Positions 52,656 to 62,300 are shown, numbered from the stretch's first letter. The stretch is DNA of 64,000 nucleotides from Haloarchaeobius sp. FL176 (GCF_024609245.1 NZ_JANJYH010000014.1:16495-80494); one strand, 5' to 3'. The notes: generated by a model not told the origin, from the letters alone. Program-made: numbers and translations.

Positions 52656-54830
52656 TTATTCGGGTAGACGGCGGTCTCCATCGCTATCGGCGATCTCGTT
52701 CATCAGGTCAGGGATGTCCATGTCGTGGACTTCGAACTCTTCGATCTCATAGATGGGATTGTTGAACTCTTCTTCGTACTCCATACGAACCTCTGCGTAG
52801 TGCTGAGCAGCTTCTTCCAGTTCCTTTGTGGAGTCCGCGTTCGGGGCGAACATCCGGTAGATGTGGGCGGCGGACGAGTACCACGCAGCGACGAAGAATG
52901 GATTATCTGCTCGCTCCAGACTGTCACCGCACTCGTGGATGAACTCCAGTAAGCGGTCAGACTCTGAAATCATTGCAGTGAACGCAGAGTTTGCCAGCTC
53001 CATCATCTCTCTGTAGAGGTCTGACTGCATTCGGATGAGGGTGTTCCGAGTCGCGTCGTTTTGGTCAAACTGCCCGAAGAACTCCTCCAACTGGCCCTCT
53101 ATCATCTCTTCCGCCTGCTCACCTGCTTCGTACTCCTCAGCCAATTCACGACAGTTGTCAATGACCCCTTCAACAGCAACTCGATTCAGTCCATACCTCT
53201 CCAGTACATCGTAGGCTGCAGTCAGATGTTCACCGTCGCGTTCGCCCACCTCAAGGTCTCGGTGGGCAGAGACGTGTACACATAGGCGGAGCATGTCCGG
53301 GATAATCTGAGCCGTGTTTTGTTCATCTTCATCGAAGAACGCGACGAAGTCAAAGTCCTCGACCCGCTGTAACGTGGACTCATAGATCTCCACAGACGAA
53401 TCCTCGAATTCGACATCGGTATTGCGTCGGACTGTGGCCCGCATCATATCGAACAGCACTCCGACGAACTCGAATTTTAGCTCTTCCCCGTCATCTTCTG
53501 GTTCCAGACTACGAATCCATTCCGTATAGTCATCTAACTCTAAAACGAGCAGTGTGGCAGATTGGTCCTCAGGTGTAGGTGCATATGGAGCGTACCCGAA
53601 CATGAACTGAAGGCGTTCGTGAGGCTCAAACTCCAACCGGTTGACTTCCTCACGAAGTTGTTCGACCTCCGGGTCCCCGTCATAGATCTCCTGCAAGTGG
53701 GCATTCCCAAGCAATCCGTACACGAATCCCTCCAGCATGGGTGCTTCACTTCCCTCAACCTCATCGTAGAGCCTCTCTGCGTAGTATTGGAACGCTGCTC
53801 GGTGGAGCTGTTCTGGGTTATCGAGTTGTTCGTAGAGGTATTCTTGGAATAGGTCGTGGACTTTGAACACTCTATCTGCGGTGTCTTCTGAGCGACCTAA
53901 TTCCTGAACGACTGCCTTGGTGCTCAGAGAGTCAAGAGTGCGCCGGGCCTGTGTGCGACTCACGTCATTCAATACTGCCGAACATATGTCTTCGTCCAAC
54001 TCAGCAAGTCCCGCGGTCTTCCGAATGAACTCCTCCTCGGCCTCCGACATCGAGTCCAGGTACGCTCTCTCGATGAAGTCCCGTGTGTCCTCTTTGGGAA
54101 TCTCGAATGTACTGTCGTTACCTGCAGCCTCCCTGAGTAGACCGAGATAATAGGGATGGCCGTCCAACATCTCGTAGACGCCGTCTATCGTTTCGTCGTC
54201 GACGTCTGGGTACTCCTCTTGGAGATAGTTCGCAGTCTCCTCGCGTGAGAACGTTTCCAGATGGACGGTGTAGTCCGCGTCATCGAATGACAGGCGTCCT
54301 GCCGTGATGAGGTGGACATTCTCTCCGAGAGTGGAAGATAGTTCACGGAGGAAGTCCCGCGTAACCTCCGGTTCGTCGAGCTTGTGTACGTCATCGACGA
54401 AGAATATGAGCCGTTTGTACTCGTTGACAGACTCCGAGAGCCTGGCTAACTTTCGAAGATGCCGTGCGCGGTCGTCAGTGGATACCCCAGCACTCGCGGG
54501 ACTGATTCCTACACTAATTCCAGTCGCTTTGTTAATGAGAGCACTGAGAGTCCCGACCGCGTCACGGGCTTCGATGAGGAGATCTTGCGAGAGTGTTGTA
54601 GGAGTGTTGCCTTCACGGACGTAGAGTACTCGGGTTCGGTACCACTCTGAGAGTTCTTCTTCCAAGTCCTCCAGGAACGTACTCTTCCCGACGCCCGGTT
54701 GCCCCGAGATGTGAACAGTCTGAACACCTTGATCCACAGCTTGAAGAACCGAGTAGAACTCGTCTTCGCGCATCCGAGACATTTCTTGGAATTCTGTATT
54801 ACTCTGATAACAAAGAACCTTCGGACACAT
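52656..54830 (-). CDS. STAND-type NTPase
   Basis: 724 residues from the Met at 54830. Walker A HISGQPGVGKSTFLEDL (about 40-56), Walker B RLIFFVDDVHKLDEPE, a sensor strand VHLITAGRL, and a winged-helix region (about 270-345: LFQEYLYEQL) make up the P-loop STAND core. The last 350 residues are helical and acidic, possibly a TPR-like sensor. No separate effector domain is seen at the N-terminus. STAND proteins often act as phage-sensing defence or signalling switches. It is divergent from the 54881 gene. Confidence 0.8.
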   Translation of the reverse strand: MCPKVLCYQSNTEFQEMSRMREDEFYSVLQAVDQGVQTVHISGQPGVGKSTFLEDLEEELSEWYRTRVLYVREGNTPTTLSQDLLIEARDAVGTLSALINKATGISVGISPASAGVSTDDRARHLRKLARLSESVNEYKRLIFFVDDVHKLDEPEVTRDFLRELSSTLGENVHLITAGRLSFDDADYTVHLETFSREETANYLQEEYPDVDDETIDGVYEMLDGHPYYLGLLREAAGNDSTFEIPKEDTRDFIERAYLDSMSEAEEEFIRKTAGLAELDEDICSAVLNDVSRTQARRTLDSLSTKAVVQELGRSEDTADRVFKVHDLFQEYLYEQLDNPEQLHRAAFQYYAERLYDEVEGSEAPMLEGFVYGLLGNAHLQEIYDGDPEVEQLREEVNRLEFEPHERLQFMFGYAPYAPTPEDQSATLLVLELDDYTEWIRSLEPEDDGEELKFEFVGVLFDMMRATVRRNTDVEFEDSSVEIYESTLQRVEDFDFVAFFDEDEQNTAQIIPDMLRLCVHVSAHRDLEVGERDGEHLTAAYDVLERYGLNRVAVEGVIDNCRELAEEYEAGEQAEEMIEGQLEEFFGQFDQNDATRNTLIRMQSDLYREMMELANSAFTAMISESDRLLEFIHECGDSLERADNPFFVAAWYSSAAHIYRMFAPNADSTKELEEAAQHYAEVRMEYEEEFNNPIYEIEEFEVHDMDIPDLMNEIADSDGDRRLPE

Positions 54831-54880
54831 TGACTCTTCTGCTCGATAGGTTAATGGGTGTAAAGGAAACATTCAACCTA

Positions 54881-55267
54881 ATGAATCGAGAGGAGTTCAC
54901 CGGGGATGTCGTCCGGCACACAAAAGGTGGCGTCGTCCACTGTCAGGGACACCCACAGATGGGGAAGGTCGACTACGGTCCTCACAACTGCCAAGAGAGT
55001 ATGGAGGCCGGTGATGGTGTCATCATCTACTACGTGAACGACTACGAACGGGATGATGAGGAGTGGTACCAGCGGTTCCGGTTCTGTGCGAATTGCGACG
55101 ATGCCCGACAACTCCCACAGGAAGGTCGGCAGGCTGGCAAGGAACAAGCAATAGTCGAGGGGCTTCTGGAGCACTTTGAGGGAACTGTTGAGGGAAAATT
55201 CTACGATGACGCGGTTCGTCTCATCGACGCTGAAGTACTGGCATACAGTCCCGAAACCGAAGGATAA
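54881..55267 (+). CDS. hypothetical protein divergent from the STAND NTPase
   Basis: 128 residues from MNREEFTGDV. Histidines and cysteines (HCQGHPQ, GPHNCQES, FCANCDDA) may form a metal site. Predicted alpha/beta. The two upstream ATGs (54830, 54854) would overlap the STAND start region. Possibly a partner of the NTPase; no family known. Confidence 0.62.
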   Translation: MNREEFTGDVVRHTKGGVVHCQGHPQMGKVDYGPHNCQESMEAGDGVIIYYVNDYERDDEEWYQRFRFCANCDDARQLPQEGRQAGKEQAIVEGLLEHFEGTVEGKFYDDAVRLIDAEVLAYSPETEG

Positions 55268-55441
55268 GTGGAGGGGTGTCTCTGCGGGTCTCGCGAAGTC
55301 ACTCAACTACTTTGAGGTAGGGCAGTCCCACAAAACGAAAGCGCATCTCAAGAGATTCAAACCCATCCCTCAGGCCGCCGAACCGTTGGTATAATCCTTC
55401 GTCGGAACACTCATCCCACGTCTGTCCTTTTGTGCGATAGA

Positions 55442-56599
55442 ATGTCGAGGGGGCAAGAAGGAGTCGATACCGCGGAGGTAGAGGCGACGCTACAGGAGCT
55501 CACAAAAGCCTTCGAGGAGACGAAGGAGTCCGAGGCGAACGTTTTCTCGATACTCGGGATCCGTACTCGCGAGCGGCGTCTCACGCGCTTTCTCGCGTGG
55601 CTCCTCGATCCGGGCGAGGCACACGACGCGGGGCGAGCATTCTTCGACTCGTTTCTCGATGAAACTGGCCTCGACGTAGGCGCTTCAGTCGAAATGGAGG
55701 CTCTTGTCCCGATTTCAGCATCTGGTGAGAGAGATTGTTCCGAACTTGACTTAGTCATCTTCGGGGAGACATCTGTCGTCGGGGTCGAAATCAAGACGAC
55801 ACACCAAGATACCGTCGAGAAGCTTGATAAGGAGGCCGACGCGCTCCTCCAAGAGTATCCGGAGCACGAGACGCACAACCTCGTCTACCTCTCGTACTGG
55901 GGGAGTGGAATTCCAGAGACCGAGCACATCGACCTCTTCTGGCGCAACCTCGTCGGCCGATTCGAGGCCGATCTCACTACGATTCCACGAGAGTATGAAC
56001 GGCGGCTCACGAGCGACTTCATTCAGACCATCCGCACCTACGTCATGACCGAATTCGACGGCATTTCCGAGAAGACCGAACTGTATTTCGAACACCAAGC
56101 GTCTGTTGACGCTGTCCGAAAGGCGTATGAAAAGGACAAAAACCGCCTTTTCGACGCGGTCAGACAAGCGTTCTTCTCTGAGTCAGAATGCGACTCCGAT
56201 GACTGGACCGTCGCAAACCGCTCGAAGAGCTACGTGAAGTTCTACAAGGAGTCATGGCATGGTATCACCGAGGGAGTCGATATCGAGTATGAGCCCCACG
56301 TTCACCTCAGGCGCGACGAGCCAAGAATCAAGCTCCGCCTCGATATCGAGAGGAACAGTAGCAGTGAGGTTCGCGAGGCCCTCTGGGAGAGATTGAGCGA
56401 AGAGGAGCGGGAGCAAATTTCAGACACAGGCTGGAAGGTCCACGACCGAGGGTATGCGTTCTTGAGCAAATCTGTACCGCTACCTCTTGACTGCCGCGGG
56501 CAAAGGGCGGTTCAAGACGCAATGCGGGATCTCCACGCCCTCCGTGACATCATCGAGCGGCACATTGACGCACTCGTCGAGGAATATGCCGAGAGCTGA
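55442..56599 (+). CDS. PD-(D/E)XK nuclease family protein
   Basis: 385 residues. The active site fits the PDDEXK_4 group: SELDLVIFGETSVVGVEIKTTHQD supplies Asp, then Glu-x-Lys, with a helix RERRLTRFLAWLLDPGEAHDAGRAFF before it. The C-terminal half is unassigned and acidic. Such proteins are common in defence islands. The gene after it overlaps by 14 bases. Confidence 0.84.
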   Translation: MSRGQEGVDTAEVEATLQELTKAFEETKESEANVFSILGIRTRERRLTRFLAWLLDPGEAHDAGRAFFDSFLDETGLDVGASVEMEALVPISASGERDCSELDLVIFGETSVVGVEIKTTHQDTVEKLDKEADALLQEYPEHETHNLVYLSYWGSGIPETEHIDLFWRNLVGRFEADLTTIPREYERRLTSDFIQTIRTYVMTEFDGISEKTELYFEHQASVDAVRKAYEKDKNRLFDAVRQAFFSESECDSDDWTVANRSKSYVKFYKESWHGITEGVDIEYEPHVHLRRDEPRIKLRLDIERNSSSEVREALWERLSEEEREQISDTGWKVHDRGYAFLSKSVPLPLDCRGQRAVQDAMRDLHALRDIIERHIDALVEEYAES

Positions 56600-57308
56600 G
56601 AGCGCGGTTGGTGTCGATGCCTGTCCATACGGATGGTTCGCGACCGTCCTTACCGGAGGCAGCATCGAAACGGAGCGATACGAGGACTTCGCCGAAGTTC
56701 ATTCTGACTACCAAGAGGCTCGAGTATTCGTGGATATCCCAGTCGGGCTCCCGACGGGGAGTAGGCGCCGCTGCGACATCGAAGCGCGTGCCCTCCTCGG
56801 CTGCCGTGGTAACTCCGTGTTTTTTCCGCCGTGCGAATCTGCAGCCGCTATTGGGGATTACGACGAGGCGAACGCGAAACATCGAGAGGATATGGAGCAC
56901 GGTCTCTCTCAGCAAGCCCACGCGATCAGCGATAAAATCAACGAGGTACAAGCGGTCGTTGGCGAGACCTATGACGGGCCAATCTACGAGAGTCACCCGG
57001 AGCTCTGTTTCTACGCGCTCAACGGACAGCCGATTGCTTACTCGAAGTCTTCGAAGCGAGGCCTCGCGTTCCGTCGGCACCTCCTCGAACAGAAGCGCTC
57101 AGGCATGGACGACGAGTACGAGCAGGTACTTGACGACACTCTCCGGAAGGACATCCGGCGAGACGACATTCTCGATTCGATGGCCCTCGCACTGGCCGCA
57201 CAGAGTGAGGAGTTACAGAGTGTCCCAGAGGACCCAGGGCCGGAGGTCCCGCGTATCCATTACCCGGCCACACCCGCGCTTCCAGATAGCTCGTGGAGTA
57301 AACCATGA
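56586..57308 (+). CDS. DUF429 protein (predicted RNase H-like nuclease)
   Basis: 240 residues. SAVGVDACPYGWFA, VFVDIPVGLP, YESHPELCFYALNG and DDILDSMALALAA are the four acidic/His motifs of DUF429, predicted to be an RNase H-fold nuclease. It overlaps the PD-(D/E)XK gene by 14 bases and the next frame by 4, so all three form one operon. Confidence 0.87.
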   Translation: MPRAESAVGVDACPYGWFATVLTGGSIETERYEDFAEVHSDYQEARVFVDIPVGLPTGSRRRCDIEARALLGCRGNSVFFPPCESAAAIGDYDEANAKHREDMEHGLSQQAHAISDKINEVQAVVGETYDGPIYESHPELCFYALNGQPIAYSKSSKRGLAFRRHLLEQKRSGMDDEYEQVLDDTLRKDIRRDDILDSMALALAAQSEELQSVPEDPGPEVPRIHYPATPALPDSSWSKP

Positions 57309-57992
57309 CGATTCAGGAGCCAGTCAATCGACTGGACGCTGAGTTTCAAGAGACTCCACTGGGGTTCACAGTCGAGACCGCGCTTCAAGCCCAGCTCCTC
57401 GAACTCCTACGGGCCAAGGTGCGGGGAGTCGATTCAGGTACGTGGTGGCTACAACACGGCCGATGCGACTAGGTACAAGCGAAAGTGTCTCGATCAAATT
57501 GCGAAGCCTCAGTCCATCAGTAGTGTCCAACCGGAGGTGAACTTCGGCATGTCCGGCGACGGGAATCAGAGTCTCGATATCGCAATTCTAGAGCCTCGTC
57601 ATGAGTCGGAGTATGACGACCTCGACCACCTGCCGGAAGTAGAGGGCCCGAGGGTCACGGTCCGCCTCGTCGACGGAAGCAAGTACTTCTCGGCCGCGTC
57701 GGTCCAACACGCTATCGAGCTAAAGTACATCAAGAACGTGCACACCGCCGGCGCGAAGTTCGAACGCAACAACATCGACGAGTGGCCGCATTACTCCGCG
57801 GATTTATCAAAGCTAGGCGATCTCTCGAATGCCGAATCACGGCACCTCATCGTCGTCTCGAACAAGAACCCATTCCAGCAAGGAGAGTTCGATAGTCGGA
57901 GTACATCGAAGGCTCAGCGGCGCTACGAGCGAGTAAAGGTGGAATGTGAAAAGCGGGCCGTCGAACTCACCGAAATCCATCCACAGGAGTAG
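57305..57992 (+). pseudogene. frameshifted third gene of the nuclease operon
   Basis: The frame from 57305 (MTIQEPVNRLDAEF...ALQAQLLELLRAKV) breaks near 57418; the continuation is in another frame (QVRGGYNTADATRYKRKCLDQIAKPQSISSVQPEVNFGMSGDGNQSLDIAILEPR...) to 57992. Joined it would give about 228 residues. VNFGMSGDGNQSLDIAIL and VQHAIELKYIKN resemble a restriction-type fold (Asp then Glu-x-Lys). Either a real mutation or a sequence error. Confidence 0.65.
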
Positions 57993-58133
57993 GGCAGGCA
58001 ACCTAATTGTCTGAGGAGTATATTACTGAACCACAATCCAACTGGGTCGAAGTCCGTACTCGATAGCGTCTATTGTCCCCTCGATGGGTGGAGGTTTCGC
58101 CGAACTGGCGGGTTCCTGAACTCGGTGAGAACG

Positions 58134-58244
58134 ATGGCAACCGGAGACATCTACGAAACGGGCTTCGACGTAGACGTCCGAACAGAATCGAGGGCGAACC
58201 AGTGTCCCGAGTGCGATGGGCGAGTAACGACGAACGCGGTTTAA
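58134..58244 (+). pseudogene. N-terminal fragment of a TFB gene
   Basis: MATGDIYETGFDVDVRTESRANQCPECDGRVTTNAV then stop: the N-terminus and first zinc knuckle of a haloarchaeal TFB, distinct from the TFB at 21362. It is cut at the second half of the ribbon by IS sequence. Confidence 0.82.
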
Positions 58245-58350
58245 TCTGCGTTTTCGACCATCAAGCGCACGATTTCGACAGGCGTCCGGGGCATGGCCGT
58301 GGTACCTCCAGTTTCGTGAAATCGTCGTCATCGCCGTAGTCTACAACGTT
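58245..58350 (+). pseudogene. C-terminal remnant of an IS5-type transposase
   Basis: FSTIKRT then, in a shifted frame, WYLQFREIVVIAVVYNV: the end of an ISH1-like transposase, frameshifted and without the rest. It directly follows the TFB fragment and marks an old IS junction. Confidence 0.65.
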
Positions 58351-58451
58351 ACCCGCCAGTTCAGACGATGAAATCCAATCCCCTCTACCGATCATACAGA
58401 GTACAGTTTTCTGGTTCCAGATATACTGGAGGTGTAGATTCAGATAGCTGG

Positions 58452-59498
58452 CTACTGAGCTGGTAGTCCGTTCCCCAGAAGGATTTCGGGCAGACCATCC
58501 AAGGCGGGCTGGGTCAGCTTGTACGACCATCGTGCCGGTCGGCTACTCCGGTTCCCAGTGCTGCTTCTGTGAGGACTGTAGCCAATGCGCAGCACCATAT
58601 TCTGAATCAGCTGTTTTCTGACCTCAGCGAACTCTTCCAGGGTTAGGTCAATGTCTTCGTCTTCCAGCTGGTCTTCGATATCTTCCTCCTCGTTGTAGGT
58701 GCTAACGTACCTGCTGGATCCGTGCATCCACCTCAGGAACTCACGAGACTCGTTTTCGTTGAGTACGTCCCGTAGTGTGGATCTTTTCGGGTCAGAATGG
58801 TAGATGCCGAACTCGGAGGGGTCAGAGATGATCTCCTCGATCAACTCCAGACCATAGTCTGGGATCTTGTAGTACCAGTGGTTGTAAGCGTTCGAATTAT
58901 AGTGGTTCTTGTAGATCAGCCCGGTGCTAACGATGTCGTCAATCTCGACTTCTGACCCGGTGTATATCTTCCAGGTTCGTTCGATCCCCTCAGGGTTGAT
59001 CGAAGTGGATTCACTGTCCAGGCGGTCGCGCACATAGAGCGAGAGGATGTAGACTCCGTCTCGGACTTCCCTCGAGGAGTCATTGATGGATTCCTTGACG
59101 TGGTCTTTGATTTTTGAGATGCCGTAGGAGGCGACGGTGTTTTGAATGGTGTCGCCCACCTTGAGACCGCCCTCAATTTCATCATACATGTTTTCCATGC
59201 CGCGCTCTTCGAGATTGGCCTCAACCTCGTCGACGACGTCGTCTTTATCCTTTCCGAAGATCTCCTCAGCAGTTTCGTAGATATACCTCTTGGACATCCC
59301 GTTGGAGAACATGTGCAGGATCCAGAGCCGGTCAATGTCTGATTGATAATCACCAACAAGTTTCTGGATCTTCCGCGAAGGCGAACCGCCGAGGCGTTCA
59401 CGGATGCTCTTACGGATGTGCTCCGACCAGTTGATGTCCTCTTCGTCGTCCATCTCTTCCTTCATCTGGTCTGGGACTCGGACTGTTACTCGCGGCAT
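58452..59498 (-). CDS. hypothetical protein with ribbon-helix-helix-like N-terminus
   Basis: 348 residues. MPRVTVRVPDQMKEEMDD...WSEHIRKSIRERL is a ribbon-helix-helix DNA-binding fold. The remainder is helical, with a winged-helix-like part around 155-260 (SREVRDGVYILSLYVRDRL ... HWYYKIPDYGLELIEEI). The start at 59498 begins the strand of the RHH fold. Likely a DNA-binding regulator; A/T-richer than neighbours. Confidence 0.66.
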   Translation of the reverse strand: MPRVTVRVPDQMKEEMDDEEDINWSEHIRKSIRERLGGSPSRKIQKLVGDYQSDIDRLWILHMFSNGMSKRYIYETAEEIFGKDKDDVVDEVEANLEERGMENMYDEIEGGLKVGDTIQNTVASYGISKIKDHVKESINDSSREVRDGVYILSLYVRDRLDSESTSINPEGIERTWKIYTGSEVEIDDIVSTGLIYKNHYNSNAYNHWYYKIPDYGLELIEEIISDPSEFGIYHSDPKRSTLRDVLNENESREFLRWMHGSSRYVSTYNEEEDIEDQLEDEDIDLTLEEFAEVRKQLIQNMVLRIGYSPHRSSTGNRSSRPARWSYKLTQPALDGLPEILLGNGLPAQ

Positions 59499-59625
59499 TG
59501 TACATCCACGTATGAACGTGTATGAACACAGCACTAAAAGATTTCTGCTTTTCATAATTTCCCATTTATAAATATCGCAGTCGGAAGACGTATTCTGGCG
59601 CTATCGGTCGTCACCTCCCGTGTGT

Positions 59626-60429
59626 CTACTGGTTCTGCCGTACTCGGAACAGAACTTGGGAAGCGTGCTGGGCCTGTACCCGGTACTCCGCCATCTCGCT
59701 TTCAGTGATGTTAGTTTCGATGGAATGAGCTTCTGCATTGGCGTCCTGTCGGAACGCGTCTAGTTCGTCGATGAAGTCGTCGTCCAGACCTCCAGAGAGG
59801 TGTTGGAAGTCGTCAAAGTAGTCCTCGAAGTTGTTGATTAGGGTGCTGAAGTTCTCGAACCGCTTGTTGTCCGGGAGGTAGTACAAGTCGATTTCTTGTG
59901 TTCCATATTGTTCTCTGAGGATGTCGATCAGCAGGTTCTCGAGGAGTTTCCGTGTAAGTATGAGGGTGGCGTCGTAGATTGCAAGACTGTAGCAGCGGTT
60001 GATGTCATCGACGAGATTGGGGTAGAACGTGCCGGGGACGTTGTCGATGTCGAGGAAACATTCTGAGTGAATAGAAATTTGTGGGGCGGAAATCCCGGCT
60101 GGTTCTCTGTCGTCGTCATTCAGGACTTCTAAGGCAGGGTACTGCTGGAGGGTGTCGGGCTCGGGATCTGTCATCGTGTACAAGCGCCGCATGATCCCGA
60201 GTGCGATGTCTTGGTTCTCTTTTGCCACTTTCCGGAGAAACTGGTTCGTGTTTGCTTGTCTGTCCTCATCTCCCCATTTCCAACTTCGATAGAATCGGTC
60301 GATATTCGATGCGATATTGTGAACGCCAAACTCCATAGCAGCTGACTCCCAGTCGTTCCGATTGAGGTCATTCTCAACGGCGAAGCGGGAGAACTGGCCG
60401 ATGAGAGCTTGCATTGGATCTGAAGACAT
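59626..60429 (-). CDS. HEPN-like (DUF4145-type) hypothetical protein
   Basis: 267 residues. The N-terminal half is helical. From about 140 the pattern CYSLAIYDATLILTRKLLENLLIDILREQYG is typical of HEPN/DUF4145-like helices found in abortive-infection proteins, and a long helical tail follows. No clear RxxxxH motif is seen, so RNase activity is not supported. Neighbour of the TIR gene. Confidence 0.6.
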   Translation of the reverse strand: MSSDPMQALIGQFSRFAVENDLNRNDWESAAMEFGVHNIASNIDRFYRSWKWGDEDRQANTNQFLRKVAKENQDIALGIMRRLYTMTDPEPDTLQQYPALEVLNDDDREPAGISAPQISIHSECFLDIDNVPGTFYPNLVDDINRCYSLAIYDATLILTRKLLENLLIDILREQYGTQEIDLYYLPDNKRFENFSTLINNFEDYFDDFQHLSGGLDDDFIDELDAFRQDANAEAHSIETNITESEMAEYRVQAQHASQVLFRVRQNQ

Positions 60430-60669
60430 ACACGAGTGATTCAGAAGTCAGCTACCTCTAACTATCGCACCAACATTGATTAGGTATAGAAATAAAAGTT
60501 TTCTTTAAATTATTAATTAGTGATATGTTTCGGCAATTCTGCTGAATACACAGCGCATATCGCATATTGGGAATCATGCGTCAGTTGGCGAGCCGATGGC
60601 GATGGCAAGCGGGAAGACGCGCAGAAGCAGATTAAGAACCGTGATTCGCGGTGGGGCGCGTCATCCCGG

Positions 60670-61494
60670 TCATCTAACGAACCCGGATTTGTAGTCATTT
60701 CGGTCGTCGGATAGTTCATTTAACCGGGATTCCGGGAGTCGCAGCGTGAATTCAGTGCTCCCAGCCGACTTCTCCTCTATATCCGAGACGTGGCCTTCGA
60801 GCTGCTCGTCCTTGATGACTTTTGTTGTCCCGACGAAATTCGACCCGGTGTAGGTGAGACCGCTTTCTTCGACCGTGAGTTTGACCGCTGTCACGCCCGA
60901 AGTGTGCGGCGTGCCGCTCGTCCGCCATTCCTCAACTGTGACTTTCGACCCTTTTGAGATATCTACAAGGTCTTCTATGGTGACGTTGAGTTCAACGCGA
61001 TTCACGCCCTCCACGTCGTCTAAATTCGGTGTCTTATTGGGTGACTTAATCGCGTCGTACAGCTTCGCGGTGATCTCGTCAATGTTGTCCTCGTTGACTT
61101 TGTCGCCGATTATATTAGCAAGACTCGGACTTTTTTCCTGGAGTTCCTCAAACTCCATCCCGTGCAGTAGTGGAAGAATGACGTTTTCTTCCGTTTTATT
61201 GTGCTTCTGCACGAGACCATCGAGTTCCCATTCGGACATCCCCTCGAAATACGAGGGCGAGATGAGGATGATAGCGTGTTCGGATTCCGTGAGGGCGCGG
61301 TCAATTGAGGAGCGGATGTTGTCTCCAATCCCGAGCTCGACACCATCGTACCACACGTCAAGGCCGTAGGCGGTGAGTTCGTCGTAGAGCCCGTTTGCTA
61401 CGGGCTTGGAGTCTTCGTGTGAGTAAGAGATCATCACATCATATTCTTCTTCTCGTTCCTCGGCGGATTCATCGGGTTCAGGTCCTTCGGTCAT
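60670..61494 (-). CDS. TIR-domain protein with C-terminal beta domain
   Basis: 274 residues from the Met at 61494. The TIR domain (about 18-150) shows YDVMISYSHEDS, YGLDVWYDGVELGIGDNIRSSIDRALTESEHAIILISPSYF and SEWELDGLV, where the Glu is the expected NADase residue. The C-terminal ~100 residues are predicted beta-rich (LNVTIEDLVDISKGSKVTV..., GVTAVKLTVEESGLTYTG). No membrane segment. In prokaryotes such proteins usually act as NAD-depleting or signal-making immune effectors. Confidence 0.85.
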   Translation of the reverse strand: MTEGPEPDESAEEREEEYDVMISYSHEDSKPVANGLYDELTAYGLDVWYDGVELGIGDNIRSSIDRALTESEHAIILISPSYFEGMSEWELDGLVQKHNKTEENVILPLLHGMEFEELQEKSPSLANIIGDKVNEDNIDEITAKLYDAIKSPNKTPNLDDVEGVNRVELNVTIEDLVDISKGSKVTVEEWRTSGTPHTSGVTAVKLTVEESGLTYTGSNFVGTTKVIKDEQLEGHVSDIEEKSAGSTEFTLRLPESRLNELSDDRNDYKSGFVR

Positions 61495-61666
61495 TATACC
61501 CCACATTGTGTGTATTGGATTAAAAACTCACCAACCAGCACACCTGTTTGATGACTGGGTTTGCTGTATCGACTATCTGTATCCAGTAACTTCATTCTAT
61601 CAGAATTAAGGGATTAAGCTACATCGACATCGTGAGCCCTCACGGGGATACGATTGTGTGAGGTTG

Positions 61667-61709
61667 TTTCTACGCCGGGGGATGGGTGCCGGCGTACACA
61701 CGCCGGCGG
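61667..61709 (+). promoter_or_regulatory. T-rich box plus GC dyad, copy 12
   Basis: TTTCT then ACGCCGG-GGGATGGGTG-CCGGCGT (7-bp stem, GGGTG loop), followed by a further complement CGCCGGCG. Seven bases before the ATG at 61716. Confidence 0.7.
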
Positions 61710-61715
61710 TGATCG

Positions 61716-62287
61716 ATGTCGACACGAAGCCAGCTCCGATTCGTCCAACAAAGTGAGACCGCAGAAGAACAGTCTGACCCCGGCCACGTCGCACAGATCT
61801 ACCGTCATTCCGATGGCTATCCCGACAGCGTTCTCCGGGATCTCGCCCAGCTGAAACAGATGCTCGATGAGACGCGAACGGAGCGTGGGCCAGCATCGCC
61901 GCAGCGCAGTTCCTGTTTCTCGACACGCTTTCGACGATGACCCTCTACGTCGACGAAGGGCGGGACCGAAGCATACACACCAACCAACCCTCTGATCTCC
62001 TCGAGCCAGCCAAAATGGAGCATCTGGACCAGCCACCGTTCCTGTTGGGACACGGTGTCGAGAATCCGGCTGACGGAATTCATGGCGACGAGGAGTACCT
62101 CTACGTCGTCGAACTCCCGACGCGAAACCCGTTCGACGAGCCTGCAGAGTGGAAAGTCAAAGTACGCGGTCACTCCGCGTTCCCCCGGTGGGATCGCCCC
62201 ATCGAGGGGGCCTTCGAGCGGGCGAGCTGGCAGTTCCACGGCCCGCTGGAGCACGCGCTCGAAGACCTGGTTGCGGAACCAACCTGA
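61716..62287 (+). pseudogene. haloarchaeal accessory gene with a frameshift
   Basis: First frame: MSTRSQLRFVQQSETAEEQ...DSVLRDLAQLKQMLDETRTERGP. The sequence continues in another frame from about 61895 as ASIAAAQFLFLDTLSTMTLYVDEGRDRSIHTNQPSDLLEPAKMEHLDQPPFLLGHGVENPADGIHGDEEYLYVVELP to 62287. Joined, about 190 residues of a family common near plasmid genes. A single-base change or sequence error explains it. Confidence 0.75.
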
Positions 62288-62300
62288 AGCCTGAGCCTTC

